DNA of 64,000 nucleotides from Dysgonomonas sp. UBA5412 (GCA_002409595.1 DHNQ01000010.1:1-64000); one strand, 5' to 3'. Positions 16,316-25,044 are shown, counted from the first letter of the stretch. Made by a program: numbers and translations. Notes: generated by a model from the letters alone, not told the origin.

Positions 16316-19150
16316 ATGAAGACAAATATAGAAGAAGCAAAAGAAACAATAAACGTGTATGGCGCACGTGTTCACAATTTAAAGAATATAGATGTAGAAA
16401 TTCCACGCGATTCGCTTGTTGTGATTACAGGCCTTAGTGGAAGCGGAAAGTCCTCTTTAGCATTTGATACCATATTTGCCGAAGGACAACGACGCTATAT
16501 AGAAACTTTTTCGGCATATGCCCGTAACTTTCTGGGAGGGATGGAGCGTCCCGATGTAGATAAAATAACAGGACTAAGTCCGGTCATATCTATTGAGCAA
16601 AAGACAACAAACCGCAATCCTCGTTCTACTGTGGGTACTACTACAGAGATATACGACTTTTTGCGTCTGCTGTATGCTCGTGCCGGAGAAGCATATTCGT
16701 ATCTTACCGGAGAGAAAATGGTAAAATATACGGAGGATCAAATTTTAGAATTGATTCTTGAACGATACGTTGGCAAGAGGATATATTTGTTGGCACCATT
16801 AGTTCGCAATCGTAAAGGACATTATAAAGAACTCTTTGAGCAAATCAGCAAAAAGGGATATCTGACAGTACGTGTCGATGGAGCTATTCGTGAAATCCTT
16901 CCCGGTATGCGCCTTGATAGATATAAGATGCACAGCATTGAGGTACTGATTGATAAACTTAAAGTTTCGAATAAATTTGCAGATAATCTCAAAGCCAGTC
17001 TGCGCACGGCAATGAAACAGGGTGACGGACTGATTATGATTCAAGATGTAGAAACCGGCGAAGCTCGCCATTTCAGCCGTCAGTTAATGTGTCCTACCAC
17101 AGGTTTGTCGTATAGCGAACCTGCGCCGCATACTTTCTCATTTAACTCTCCTCATGGAGCTTGTCCTAAATGTAAGGGCTTAGGCTTGGTCAATCAGATA
17201 GATATAGATAAGATAGTGCCCAAACCTCAATTGAGTATCTATGCCGGAGGTATCGCTCCTTTGGGTAAATATAAAAACTCATTGTTTTTCTGGCAAATAG
17301 AAGCTATCTGCGAAAAACATGGAGTTTCTATCAAAACACCAATAAAGGATATTCCCCAAGAAGCTATTGATGATATCATGTTTGGTACAGACGAACGTTT
17401 GCAAATCAAGAACGAATCTTTGGGTAGCTCTAACTATGTTGTCGCTTTTGAGGGAGTAGCAAAATATATAGAGATGCAGCAAGATAGCGAATCGTCAGCA
17501 TCGGCTCAGAAATGGGCAGAACAATTTATTAAAACAGATACCTGTCCCGATTGTAACGGTCAACGCTTAAATAAAGAAGCCCTGCACTATAAAATAAATG
17601 GAAAGAATATAGCCGAGTTGGCAGAAATGGATATTCAGCACTTGTACGATTGGATACAAGATATGGATACTCATACTTCGGAACGGCAGAAACTGATTGC
17701 ATCAGAAATAAAAAAGGAAATAGTCTCACGTTTGGCATTCCTTCTCGACGTGGGTTTGAGTTATCTATCGCTTAATAGAGCTTCGGTAACGCTGTCAGGT
17801 GGTGAAAGTCAACGTATAAGACTTGCTACTCAGATAGGCTCTCAGCTCGTTAATGTACTTTATATTCTAGATGAACCCAGTATCGGATTACATCAGCGAG
17901 ACAATGACCGATTGATAGATTCTCTTAAAAAATTACGCGATACGGGCAACTCTGTAATAGTTGTAGAACACGATAAAGACATAATGCTCGAAGCAGACTA
18001 TGTTGTTGATCTCGGTCCATATGCCGGACGGAGGGGTGGCAATGTTGTTTTTGCGGGTACACCGCAAGAGATGCTCAAAGCCAATACCATGACTGCCGAT
18101 TATCTGAATGGAAGACTTAAAATAGAAGTTCCGGCAAAGAGACGAAAAGGCAATGGAAAGAAGATAACGATAAAAGGTGCTACGGGGCATAATCTGAAAA
18201 ATGTATCAGTAACATTTCCTCTTAATACATTTATTTGTGTAACCGGAGTTTCCGGAAGTGGAAAGTCTAGCCTCATAAATGGTACATTACAACCTATCCT
18301 GAGCCAACATCTTTATCGATCGTTAGCAGATCCATTACCATATAAGTCTTTGGATGGCATCGCAAATGTTGATAAAGTCATTAGCGTAGATCAATCGCCG
18401 ATAGGACGTACACCACGTTCTAATCCGGCTACTTATACCGGAGTTTTTTCAGATATTCGCAACTTGTTTGTCAATCTGCCCGAATCTAAAATAAGAGGAT
18501 ACAAACCCGGACGTTTCTCTTTCAATGTAAAAGGAGGGCGTTGCGAAGTTTGCGGAGGAAATGGTTATAAAACCATTGCGATGAATTTCTTGCCTGATGT
18601 GTATGTACAATGTGAGGCTTGTCATGGTAAACGTTATAATCGTGAAACTTTGGAAGTCCGTTTCAAAGGAAAATCAATTGCTGATGTATTGGATATGACT
18701 ATAAATATGGCTGTCGAATTTTTTGAGAATGTACCTATAATACTTCATAAAATAAAGGTATTGCAAGAAGTCGGTTTAGGGTATCTAAAACTGGGACAGC
18801 CATCGACAACCCTTTCGGGTGGTGAATCTCAACGAATAAAGCTGGCTTCAGAACTGGCGCGGATCGATACCGGAAATACAATATATATACTGGACGAGCC
18901 TACTACCGGTCTTCACTTCGAAGATATACGTGTTCTGCTTGGGGTTTTGAATAAACTAGTCGATAGAGGCAATACAATCATAGTAATCGAACATAATCAG
19001 GATATTATCAAGAGTGCCGACTATATTGTAGATATGGGTCCTGAGGGCGGTGTTGGAGGCGGAACGGTAGTTGCTTTCGGTAAGCCCGAGGATGTGGTGA
19101 AAGTGAAAGGGAGCTTTACCGCAGAGTATTTGAAAAATGAATTGGAATAA
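16316..19150 (+). CDS. uvrA: Excinuclease ABC subunit A
   Basis: UvrA is the dimeric ATPase that finds bulky DNA lesions and loads UvrB in nucleotide excision repair. The 944-residue length is normal. It carries two ABC modules: Walker A GLSGSGKSS (39-47) and GVSGSGKSS (near 643), and two signature motifs (LSGGESQRIRLA and LSGGESQRIKLA) with DEPSIGLHQRDN and DEPTTGLHFEDI Walker B/D-loop regions. Zinc motifs are CPKCKGLG/CPDCNGQ in the first half and CEVCGGNGY/CEACHG in the second. The GGRCEVCGGNG insert and DVYVQCEACHGKRYN confirm class I UvrA. No LexA-type operator was recognised upstream. Confidence 0.97.
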   Translation: MKTNIEEAKETINVYGARVHNLKNIDVEIPRDSLVVITGLSGSGKSSLAFDTIFAEGQRRYIETFSAYARNFLGGMERPDVDKITGLSPVISIEQKTTNRNPRSTVGTTTEIYDFLRLLYARAGEAYSYLTGEKMVKYTEDQILELILERYVGKRIYLLAPLVRNRKGHYKELFEQISKKGYLTVRVDGAIREILPGMRLDRYKMHSIEVLIDKLKVSNKFADNLKASLRTAMKQGDGLIMIQDVETGEARHFSRQLMCPTTGLSYSEPAPHTFSFNSPHGACPKCKGLGLVNQIDIDKIVPKPQLSIYAGGIAPLGKYKNSLFFWQIEAICEKHGVSIKTPIKDIPQEAIDDIMFGTDERLQIKNESLGSSNYVVAFEGVAKYIEMQQDSESSASAQKWAEQFIKTDTCPDCNGQRLNKEALHYKINGKNIAELAEMDIQHLYDWIQDMDTHTSERQKLIASEIKKEIVSRLAFLLDVGLSYLSLNRASVTLSGGESQRIRLATQIGSQLVNVLYILDEPSIGLHQRDNDRLIDSLKKLRDTGNSVIVVEHDKDIMLEADYVVDLGPYAGRRGGNVVFAGTPQEMLKANTMTADYLNGRLKIEVPAKRRKGNGKKITIKGATGHNLKNVSVTFPLNTFICVTGVSGSGKSSLINGTLQPILSQHLYRSLADPLPYKSLDGIANVDKVISVDQSPIGRTPRSNPATYTGVFSDIRNLFVNLPESKIRGYKPGRFSFNVKGGRCEVCGGNGYKTIAMNFLPDVYVQCEACHGKRYNRETLEVRFKGKSIADVLDMTINMAVEFFENVPIILHKIKVLQEVGLGYLKLGQPSTTLSGGESQRIKLASELARIDTGNTIYILDEPTTGLHFEDIRVLLGVLNKLVDRGNTIIVIEHNQDIIKSADYIVDMGPEGGVGGGTVVAFGKPEDVVKVKGSFTAEYLKNELE

Positions 19151-19198
19151 TACTTTGTATAAAAATATAAAAAAACAAAAAAAATAGATAACATCTAT

Positions 19199-19226
19199 TT
19201 GTTATATTCAAAATGTATTATCTTTG
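19199..19226 (+). promoter_or_regulatory. Promoter of the putative non-coding RNA
   Basis: TTG at 19199-19201, a 17-base spacer and TATCTTTG at 19219-19226. The spacer is at the short end. The box lies 350 bases upstream of prfA, which has its own nearer -7 box, so it most likely serves the structured RNA at 19232-19487. Confidence 0.55.
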
Positions 19227-19231
19227 CTGTA

Positions 19232-19487
19232 TAAAAGTCTATCGAAGTGTTTTTGATGTGACTTTACTGTTTCTTAGAAAAAATAAAGATTGGTGATAGA
19301 TTGATTAAATGTATAAAAGCAAATAATTTAAATCAGTAATCTGAAAAAAATATAGACGATATAGAGTTGGTTCCTGATTTGTGTTAGAACCAAATCAGAC
19401 TGCAATCGACTCTATTGTGTAGTTTTGTAAAGTTTGTGTTAAGGTTGGGAAGTCTGCGAAGTTGATTTTGCGGACTTTCTATTTTTT
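19232..19487 (+). ncRNA. Candidate structured non-coding RNA between uvrA and prfA, possibly 6S-like
   Basis: A 426-base gap without any reading frame has a promoter at 19199-19226 and a terminator at 19450-19487. The expected transcript is about 255 bases. Visible hairpins: AAAGTC (19233-19238) with GACTTT (19260-19265); AGATT-GATT (19298 onward) with AATC-AGT-AATCT (19331-19342); and a strong one, ATAGAGTTG (19361-19369) with CGACTCTAT (19407-19415), enclosing TGATTTG/CAAATCA. An alternative GGTTC (19369-19373) with GAACC (19387-19391) pairing excludes the TGATTTG stem. The 5' AAAGTC can also pair with GACTTT of the terminator, closing the whole molecule, as in 6S RNA. Bacteroidales are known to have such RNAs, including the Bacteroidales-1 motif. 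Identity is unproven. Confidence 0.55.
19450..19487 (+). terminator. Terminator of the putative non-coding RNA
   Basis: AAGTCTGC (19450-19457) pairs with GCGGACTT (19470-19477) with one G-T pair, followed by a T-rich run CTATTTTTTA. No protein gene precedes it within 300 bases. Confidence 0.7.
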
Positions 19488-19532
19488 ATGTGCAGACTTA
19501 TCTTTTTCTATTCTAATATCTTCTTTTTTGAT

Positions 19533-19540
19533 TACCTTTG
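19533..19540 (+). promoter_or_regulatory. Possible prfA -7 box
   Basis: TACCTTTG, 36 bases before the prfA ATG, matches TAnnTTTG. No well-spaced TTG is seen. Confidence 0.45.
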
Positions 19541-19576
19541 TAACCCGAAAAAATATAGGAGCCAAAATATATCATT

Positions 19577-20662
19577 ATGACCCAACTATCCTTATTGGAA
19601 AAACTTGAAGCTTTAGTAATCCGTTTCGAAGAAATAGGCAAATTGATAACAGATCCTGCTGTTATTGCGGATATGAAACGCTATGTAAAGCTAAATAAAG
19701 AATATCGAGATCTGGAAAAGATAGATATTGCCTGCAAAGAATACAAACAGTTACAAGCTACAATCAGTGAAGCCAAAGGGATACTTGAAAATGAAAATGA
19801 TGCTGAATTGCGTGAAATAGCTAAAGAAGAGTTGGATATCGCTAATGTACGTTTACCAGAACTTGAAGAAGAAATCAAGATATTACTCATTCCTTCCGAT
19901 CCTGAAGATAGTAAGAATGCAATAGTAGAAATACGCGGAGGTACAGGTGGCGATGAGGCAGCTATATTTGCCGGCGATCTTTATCGCATGTACGCTAAGT
20001 ATTGCGAGAATAAAGGATGGCGAACCGAGATAACAAGTGTTACGGAAGGTTCATCGGGTGGATATAAAGAGATTATTTTTACTGTTACCGGAGACGGTGT
20101 ATATGGTATTCTGAAATATGAATCGGGTGTACATCGGGTGCAACGAATACCGGCTACGGAAACTCAGGGACGAGTGCATACTTCTGCTGCTACCGTAGCA
20201 GTACTACCGGAAGCCGAAGAGGTAGACGTTGAGATAAATCCTGCTGATATAGAAATGCAGACAGCCAGATCGAGTGGGGCAGGAGGTCAAAATGTAAATA
20301 AAGTAGAAACCAAGGTGCAATTGACTCATAAACCATCAGGATTGGTAGTCGTTTGTCAGCAATCTCGATCTCAATTAGCGAATAGAGAATTAGCTATGCA
20401 AATGCTGAGGTCTAAACTATATGATATAGAACTTTCAAAGCATAACGAAAAAATAGCTCAGAAAAGAAAAACAATGGTTTCAACCGGAGACCGATCTGCT
20501 AAGATCAGGACATATAACTATCCTCAAGGTAGAGTAACTGATCACCGCATAAATCTGACTTTATATAATTTATCGGCAGTAATGGATGGAGACATACAAT
20601 CTATTATAGATCAGTTGATAATAGCTGAAAATGCCGAAAGACTGAAAGAGAATGAATTATAA
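19577..20662 (+). CDS. prfA: Peptide chain release factor 1
   Basis: RF1 recognises UAA and UAG stop codons and triggers peptide release at the ribosome. The 361-residue protein has the N-terminal helical domain, GGTGGDEAAIFAGDLYRMY near residue 121, and RIPATETQGR with the codon-discriminating Pro-Ala-Thr (192-194), which marks RF1 rather than RF2. The catalytic SSGAGGQNVNKVETKVQL carries GGQ at 236-238, and the SQLANRELAM segment follows. Length is normal. pyrF follows after 50 bases containing a perfect hairpin. Its start at 19577 follows a -7 box at suitable distance. Confidence 0.96.
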   Translation: MTQLSLLEKLEALVIRFEEIGKLITDPAVIADMKRYVKLNKEYRDLEKIDIACKEYKQLQATISEAKGILENENDAELREIAKEELDIANVRLPELEEEIKILLIPSDPEDSKNAIVEIRGGTGGDEAAIFAGDLYRMYAKYCENKGWRTEITSVTEGSSGGYKEIIFTVTGDGVYGILKYESGVHRVQRIPATETQGRVHTSAATVAVLPEAEEVDVEINPADIEMQTARSSGAGGQNVNKVETKVQLTHKPSGLVVVCQQSRSQLANRELAMQMLRSKLYDIELSKHNEKIAQKRKTMVSTGDRSAKIRTYNYPQGRVTDHRINLTLYNLSAVMDGDIQSIIDQLIIAENAERLKENEL

Positions 20663-20664
20663 TA

Positions 20665-20690
20665 AAAAGATAAACTATGGTTTATCTTTT
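20665..20690 (+). terminator. Perfect inverted repeat after prfA
   Basis: AAAAGATAAAC (20665-20675) and GTTTATCTTTT (20680-20690) form an 11-base stem with a 4-base loop. It ends in four T but no longer tract, so it may be a weak terminator or an attenuator ahead of pyrF, whose ATG is 23 bases on. Confidence 0.55.
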
Positions 20691-20712
20691 GACGACTTAA
20701 AAAACGGTTTTT

Positions 20713-21534
20713 ATGACTAGGCAAGAATTATTCGAGAACATAAAAAAGAAAAAATCATTTCTGTGTGTAGGTTTAGATACCGATATTCATAAAATACCTT
20801 CACACCTTCTGGAGGAGGAAGATCCTATCTATTCTTTTAATAAAGCGATTGTAGATGCTACTGCTAAATATTGCGTGGCATATAAGCCGAACGCTGCTTT
20901 TTACGAAAGTCAGGGCGTTAAAGGTATTCTGGCTTTAGAGAAAACTGTAGAATATATCCGTACTAAATATCCCGATCAGTTCATTATTTTAGATGCAAAG
21001 CGAGGAGATATTGGTAATACCTCCGAGATGTATGCTGTTTCGGCTTTTGAACATCTTAAGGCTAGTGCTGTAACAGTTGCTCCTTATATGGGAGTAGACA
21101 GCGTAAAACCTTTTGTGAAATATGATGGGAAATGGGTAATTTTGTTAGCCCTTACATCTAATAAGGGTTCTGCCGATTTTCAATTGACTGAGGATAAAAC
21201 AGGTGAGCGTTTGTTTGAGAAGGTCTTGAGAAAATCTCAAGAATGGGCGACGGACGAACAGTTGATGTATGTTGTCGGAGCTACACAGGGTGCAATGTTT
21301 GCCGATATTCGTAAGATTGTACCTAATCATTTCTTGCTTGTTCCCGGTATAGGAGCACAAGGAGGTAGCTTAGCTGAAGTTGTAAAATACGGAATGAATG
21401 CTCAGTGTGGTTTGCTTGTCAATTCTTCTCGAGCTATTATTTATGCTGATAATACACGCGAATTTGCTTTTGCAGCTACTGAAGAGGCTAAGAAAGTACA
21501 AACTGAAATGGCTCAATATTTGGAAAAATTATAA
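20713..21534 (+). CDS. pyrF: Orotidine 5'-phosphate decarboxylase
   Basis: PyrF makes UMP from OMP, the last step of pyrimidine synthesis. The 273-residue protein is of the longer type 2 class. It starts with LFENIKKKKSFLCVGLDTD and has YKPNAAFYESQG, the catalytic LDAKRGDIGNT with the essential Lys-Asp pair, VAPYMGVDSVKPF, and the C-terminal LVPGIGAQGG and VNSSRAIIYA phosphate-binding loops. The gene is bounded by the prfA hairpin and a strong terminator and may be partly transcribed from the prfA promoter. Confidence 0.95.
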   Translation: MTRQELFENIKKKKSFLCVGLDTDIHKIPSHLLEEEDPIYSFNKAIVDATAKYCVAYKPNAAFYESQGVKGILALEKTVEYIRTKYPDQFIILDAKRGDIGNTSEMYAVSAFEHLKASAVTVAPYMGVDSVKPFVKYDGKWVILLALTSNKGSADFQLTEDKTGERLFEKVLRKSQEWATDEQLMYVVGATQGAMFADIRKIVPNHFLLVPGIGAQGGSLAEVVKYGMNAQCGLLVNSSRAIIYADNTREFAFAATEEAKKVQTEMAQYLEKL

Positions 21535-21557
21535 CTGATATTTATATAATTTTCTTG

Positions 21558-21590
21558 ATCCTACTATAATCTTATAGTAGGATTTTTTTG
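21558..21590 (+). terminator. pyrF terminator
   Basis: A perfect 12-base stem, ATCCTACTATAA (21558-21569) with TTATAGTAGGAT (21572-21583), ends in a T tract. Confidence 0.92.
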
Positions 21591-21679
21591 TAGTAGCATT
21601 GAGAAAAAGGTAGATTGCATAAACTTTTTAATTACAAGTTATGTTTAATTTAAATACGAACTATTTAATACAAAGCAAA

Positions 21680-22018
21680 ATGGGAAAATTTGAAATTAAA
21701 AAAAGAAAGAATGGCGAATTCCAGTTCGACCTTAAAGCTAGTAATGGTCAGGTCGTTTTGACTAGTGAAGGATATACTACAAAAGAAAACTGTAAAAATG
21801 GAGTAGAATCTGTAAAAAAGAACAGCCAAGTTGATACACGATTCGAAAAACTAGTAGCTAAGAATCATAAACCATATTTCAACCTCAAAGCTACAAACGG
21901 ACAGATAATTGGTACTAGCGAACAATATGAGAGTGAATCGGCTCGTGATAATGGTATTGCGTCAGTCAAGAAAAATGCACCCGAAGCTGAAGTCGTAGAC
22001 TTGACTGTAGAGAAGTAA
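21680..22018 (+). CDS. YegP family protein with two DUF1508 repeats
   Basis: The 112-residue product carries two copies of the DUF1508 fold: KFEIKKRKNGEFQFDLKASNG near the start and RFEKLVAKNHKPYFNLKATNG near residue 55. Each is followed by a Q-V/I-x-x-TSE turn and a NG-(V/I)-x-S-V-KKN helix. YegP-like proteins are small, widespread and of unknown function. An in-frame ATG at 21641 would add 13 residues (MFNLNTNYLIQSK) without homology to the repeat, so the start is placed at 21680. There is no signal peptide. A hairpin ends the transcript before the convergent amt gene. Confidence 0.88.
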   Translation: MGKFEIKKRKNGEFQFDLKASNGQVVLTSEGYTTKENCKNGVESVKKNSQVDTRFEKLVAKNHKPYFNLKATNGQIIGTSEQYESESARDNGIASVKKNAPEAEVVDLTVEK

Positions 22019-22052
22019 ATTGAAATTATTTATTGTATCGTCATATAACAGA

Positions 22053-22090
22053 AAGCAGAGATAGGAATTATCCATCTCTGCTTCTCTTTT
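22053..22090. terminator. Bidirectional hairpin between the YegP-like gene and amt
   Basis: AAGCAGAGAT (22053-22062) pairs with ATCTCTGCTT (22074-22083), with an inner GGA/TCC extension. T-rich runs follow on both strands, though weakly. Confidence 0.7.
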
Positions 22091-22122
22091 GTGTTTAAAT
22101 AGTATTAATGTAGCAAAAGATA

Positions 22123-23556
22123 TTATTCGTCTTCGCTATATGCAATTTCACCATGTTGAGATATATCCAATCCAACAGACTCTTCTTCTTTAGAAGCCCT
22201 TAAACCAATGGTTTTGTTAACAATGAAAAATAATATGAAAGTGAGTACCGCACTATAAACAATAGATGCTCCGGTAGCTAATATTTGTATCCACAGCTGA
22301 TGCCAATCTCCATACAAAGCACCTTGTACGCCCCCTTCTCCGGTGATAGCCTGAGTTGCAAAGATACCTGTCAGTATAGAACCGACTATACCGCCCACTC
22401 CATGAACACCGAAGGCATCGAGAGAGTCATCATATTTTAATTTTGGTTTTACATAAGCAACCATAAAGAAACATACTAAAGCCGAAATACCTCCTATTGC
22501 GAATGCTCCTAATACATCAACAGTGCCGGCTGCAGGAGTTATTGCTACAAGACCTGCTACAGCTCCGGTGCAAAATCCTACTGCTGTTGGCTTTTTGTAC
22601 AAGAACCATTCAAGAACCATCCATACGACGGCAGCAGCACTGGTTGCCAAATGAGTAACAAGGAAAGCATTTGCTGCAAGCCCGTCAGCAGCTAAACCAC
22701 TTCCGGCATTAAACCCAAACCATCCTAGCCATAATAAAGCTGTACCGATGAACACAAATGTAACATTGTGTGGAGTAAAAGGATGTCCTATTGTTCTGTA
22801 TCCTTTGCGACGTCCAATCATTATCGCTAGTACAAGAGCAGATATACCTGCGTTAATGTGTACAACTGTACCTCCCGCAAAGTCGATAGCTCCTATTTGT
22901 TGCAGCCAGCCGCCACCCCATACCCAATGCGCCATGGGATTGTAAACTACGATTGACCATAATATGATAAATACTACATATCCCGAAAATTTTACTCTTT
23001 CGGCAAATGCTCCTATGATAAGAGCTGGTGTAATGACTGCAAACATACATTGAAAGAGAGCAAATAATATTTCAGGAATATTTCCGGTAGTCAGTGTGTC
23101 TAACGACAGACTGTGTAGGAACACTTTATCCCATCCGCCTACGATTGCTCCCCAAGGGCTTTCAGACTCCATGAATGAAGTACCGAATACCCAACTGTAA
23201 CCGAAGGATATCCACAAAATACTGATTACTCCTGTAACGAAGAGACATTGCATTATAATACTTAAAACATTCTTTTGGCGAACCAATCCTCCATAGAAAA
23301 GTGCTAATCCGGGAACGGTCATCATCATAACTAAAATTGTAGCAACGATGATCCATGCCGTATTGCCGGAGTCGAGAGTTGCCGGAGTTTCAGTTACAGT
23401 TATAATTTCTTCGGCAGCCGGCTGAGTTATAGTTGTAACAGCTAACTGGAGAGAATCTGTTGTCGTTGTTGCTGAATCCTGAGCTATAACAGCAACAGGC
23501 AGTGACGACAGCATGAATAGTATAGTTATATATTTAAATAAAATTCGTTTCATCAT
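22123..23556 (-). CDS. amt: Ammonium transporter
   Basis: The 477-residue protein is an Amt/Rh ammonium channel of the inner membrane. A cleavable signal peptide (about 1-25, ending in VIAQ) precedes a 40-residue low-complexity segment, then the Amt core of eleven helices from about residue 68 (IIVATILVMMMTVPGLALFYGGLVRQKNV). Characteristic parts are the FAERVKFSGY loop, AHWVWGGGWL with the pore His, GGTVVHINAGISALV, and the late DAFGVHGVGGIVG with the second pore His. Transcribed last in an operon with an outer-membrane protein and PII, as expected for PII-gated ammonium uptake. The Ser/Thr-rich linker after the signal peptide is not part of the channel. Confidence 0.94.
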   Translation of the reverse strand: MMKRILFKYITILFMLSSLPVAVIAQDSATTTTDSLQLAVTTITQPAAEEIITVTETPATLDSGNTAWIIVATILVMMMTVPGLALFYGGLVRQKNVLSIIMQCLFVTGVISILWISFGYSWVFGTSFMESESPWGAIVGGWDKVFLHSLSLDTLTTGNIPEILFALFQCMFAVITPALIIGAFAERVKFSGYVVFIILWSIVVYNPMAHWVWGGGWLQQIGAIDFAGGTVVHINAGISALVLAIMIGRRKGYRTIGHPFTPHNVTFVFIGTALLWLGWFGFNAGSGLAADGLAANAFLVTHLATSAAAVVWMVLEWFLYKKPTAVGFCTGAVAGLVAITPAAGTVDVLGAFAIGGISALVCFFMVAYVKPKLKYDDSLDAFGVHGVGGIVGSILTGIFATQAITGEGGVQGALYGDWHQLWIQILATGASIVYSAVLTFILFFIVNKTIGLRASKEEESVGLDISQHGEIAYSEDE

Positions 23557-23594
23557 CTTCTTCTTTTTACATTTAATTACTAATAACCAGATCT

Positions 23595-23951
23595 TTATTT
23601 TTCTTCATCTTTGTCATACAACGACTCATCGCCATGGTCGCCCGTACGGATGCGTATCGATTGTTCGATACTCGAAACGAATATTCTGCCATCGCCACTC
23701 TCTCCTGTATATGCTGATTTAAGTATAGCTTCTATTGATTTGTCAACGTTTATATTTCTTACTACAAAGGATATGTATATGCGGTCGATAGCATTTACAT
23801 CGTATGCTATACCCCTGAATATTAAACCCTGACGTGCGCTTCCTTGCCCTTTCACATCCCACCACGACAAAAAGTCTATATCAGCTTCATGCAAAGCTGT
23901 ACGAACTTCATTAAATTTCGACTTGCGAATAATTGCTTCTATCTTTTTCAT
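23595..23951 (-). CDS. glnK: P-II nitrogen regulatory protein
   Basis: The 118-residue trimeric signal protein should sense 2-oxoglutarate, ATP and ADP and block the Amt pore when nitrogen is sufficient. The core is conserved: MKKIEAIIRKSKFNEVRTAL, VKGQG, the C-loop TGESGDGRIFV and RIRTG. The T-loop reads GQGSARQGLIFRGIAY-D; the uridylylated Tyr of enteric PII aligns with Tyr50 here, so it is kept, but the loop lacks the usual E-Y-MVDFLPK sequence. Gene order OMP, glnK, amt on one strand supports function in ammonium uptake. Whether it is uridylylated is unknown. Confidence 0.9.
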   Translation of the reverse strand: MKKIEAIIRKSKFNEVRTALHEADIDFLSWWDVKGQGSARQGLIFRGIAYDVNAIDRIYISFVVRNINVDKSIEAILKSAYTGESGDGRIFVSSIEQSIRIRTGDHGDESLYDKDEEK

Positions 23952-24006
23952 ACCTACAAATGATAATATTTATGTTTTAGAGTTCTTTCTTTAAATGATT
24001 TAGAGT

Positions 24007-24744
24007 CTACTTTATTGATATTCCAAATACGAAATGAATATCTTCCATTGCCGGATTGCATATTATATTAGCAAAAACGGGCAGCGTATAAGAGTCGGTA
24101 ATCTTTATTCCTTTAGATGCACTAAGTGTCACAGATGTGAATTTGAGTCCTGATGATGTTCCGTATACAGCACTTTGCCATGGAACGAAGCCTGTCGAAA
24201 TACTCATGTTTGTCTCTTTTACCGAGAAGGGATAGGCTAATTCGATGTAAGTAGAATAGGAATTTTCGCCATCATTCTTTTTATTCCCTTTACCTAACAG
24301 AAATGTATTCCATGTGATACTCAAAGGAAACTTTTCCGGTAAGGTGTAGCCTAGAGTTGCTTCCAGATAATGTCCATTATTGCCTTCAGCAGGAGAACTG
24401 AAATATCGAAATTGATCCTCTCCATCCCACCAGTAGTCTGTAATGGCAGCCTTAAAGTCACCTATTGTATATGATGCACTAAAGTCAACCTCTTTTTTTC
24501 CATCCTTGCTTGTCAGGTCGGTAGAAGCCCATGCTCCTAAAGAAAATCCCGATATTGATGCACTGAGATAAGGTTGAACACTAGCTCCGGCTTGTTTGTG
24601 CCCGCGCCATACATAAGAACTGACTAGGTCTGCACCTAGATCTACTTCTATTTGCGACTGACTTTTCATCGGTATGCTAAACATACATAGGAAAAGGAGA
24701 GTAAAAAAGATGTTTTTTCTGAATGTTGAAATCTGCATAATCAA
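24007..24744 (-). CDS. Outer-membrane beta-barrel-like protein of the nitrogen operon (TorF-like)
   Basis: The 245-residue product has a signal peptide of about 30 residues (FFTLLFLCMFSIPMKSQSQ) and then alternating beta-strand sequence with aromatic girdles: LGADLVSSYVWRGHK near the start, LGAWASTDLT, and a long C-terminal strand series ending in FVFGISIK. This matches outer-membrane proteins of the TorF/Gcw_chp porin type. It is the first gene of the glnK-amt operon, with a consensus promoter 80-110 bases upstream, so a role in nitrogen or ammonia supply is inferred. Substrate unknown. An internal ATG at 24738 is an alternative start. Confidence 0.8.
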   Translation of the reverse strand: MIMQISTFRKNIFFTLLFLCMFSIPMKSQSQIEVDLGADLVSSYVWRGHKQAGASVQPYLSASISGFSLGAWASTDLTSKDGKKEVDFSASYTIGDFKAAITDYWWDGEDQFRYFSSPAEGNNGHYLEATLGYTLPEKFPLSITWNTFLLGKGNKKNDGENSYSTYIELAYPFSVKETNMSISTGFVPWQSAVYGTSSGLKFTSVTLSASKGIKITDSYTLPVFANIICNPAMEDIHFVFGISIK

Positions 24745-24829
24745 AATATTAAAGATATTAAATGAACTATTATCTTTTCATTTTGATTAGAATATGGTGG
24801 AGTAAATATCTTTTTGATATTATTTAATG

Positions 24830-24860
24830 CAAATGTATGTCAAAATATTTTAATTTGCAA
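24830..24860 (-). promoter_or_regulatory. Promoter of the OMP-glnK-amt operon
   Basis: On the minus strand, TTG (24860-24858), a 20-base spacer and TACATTTG (24837-24830) give a consensus Bacteroidetes promoter. The leader to the ATG at 24744 is about 80 bases. Confidence 0.7.
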
Positions 24861-24892
24861 TATGGGTATAGAAAAAAGATTAAATTTTTATA

Positions 24893-25018
24893 CTCAGATA
24901 ATTAGACGTAAAGTCTATTTTATTGAGAAAAAGGCTTTTAGGTAACAAAAAAAATATTTTTGTTACTGATTATTTTTATTTGATAATGAGGATAGATTGA
25001 ATTAGTAGAAAGCCTTTA
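24893..25018. other. Intergenic stretch with stacked inverted repeats
   Basis: Between the nitrogen operon promoter and the methyltransferase gene at 25045 are: an imperfect stem CTCA-ATAA-TAGAC with GTCTA-TTAT-TGAG (24893-24927); a perfect 10-base stem GTAACAAAAA (24942-24951) with TTTTTGTTAC (24957-24966); and a wider pair AAAGGCTTT (24930-24938) with AAAGCCTTT (25009-25017) enclosing the second. None has a classical T tract on the strand expected for termination. The remainder is AT-rich without reading frames. Confidence 0.5.
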
Positions 25019-25044
25019 TTGTTTCTAAAAGATATGTTGATTAA

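Noticed and set aside
21641..21679. ATG at 21641 as start of the YegP-like protein
   Set aside because: The added 13 residues do not belong to the repeat fold, and an internal ATG begins exactly at the first repeat.
24942..24966. Perfect stem considered as a terminator for the 25045 gene
   Set aside because: On the minus strand the arm is not followed by a T tract, and the stem is very AT-rich.
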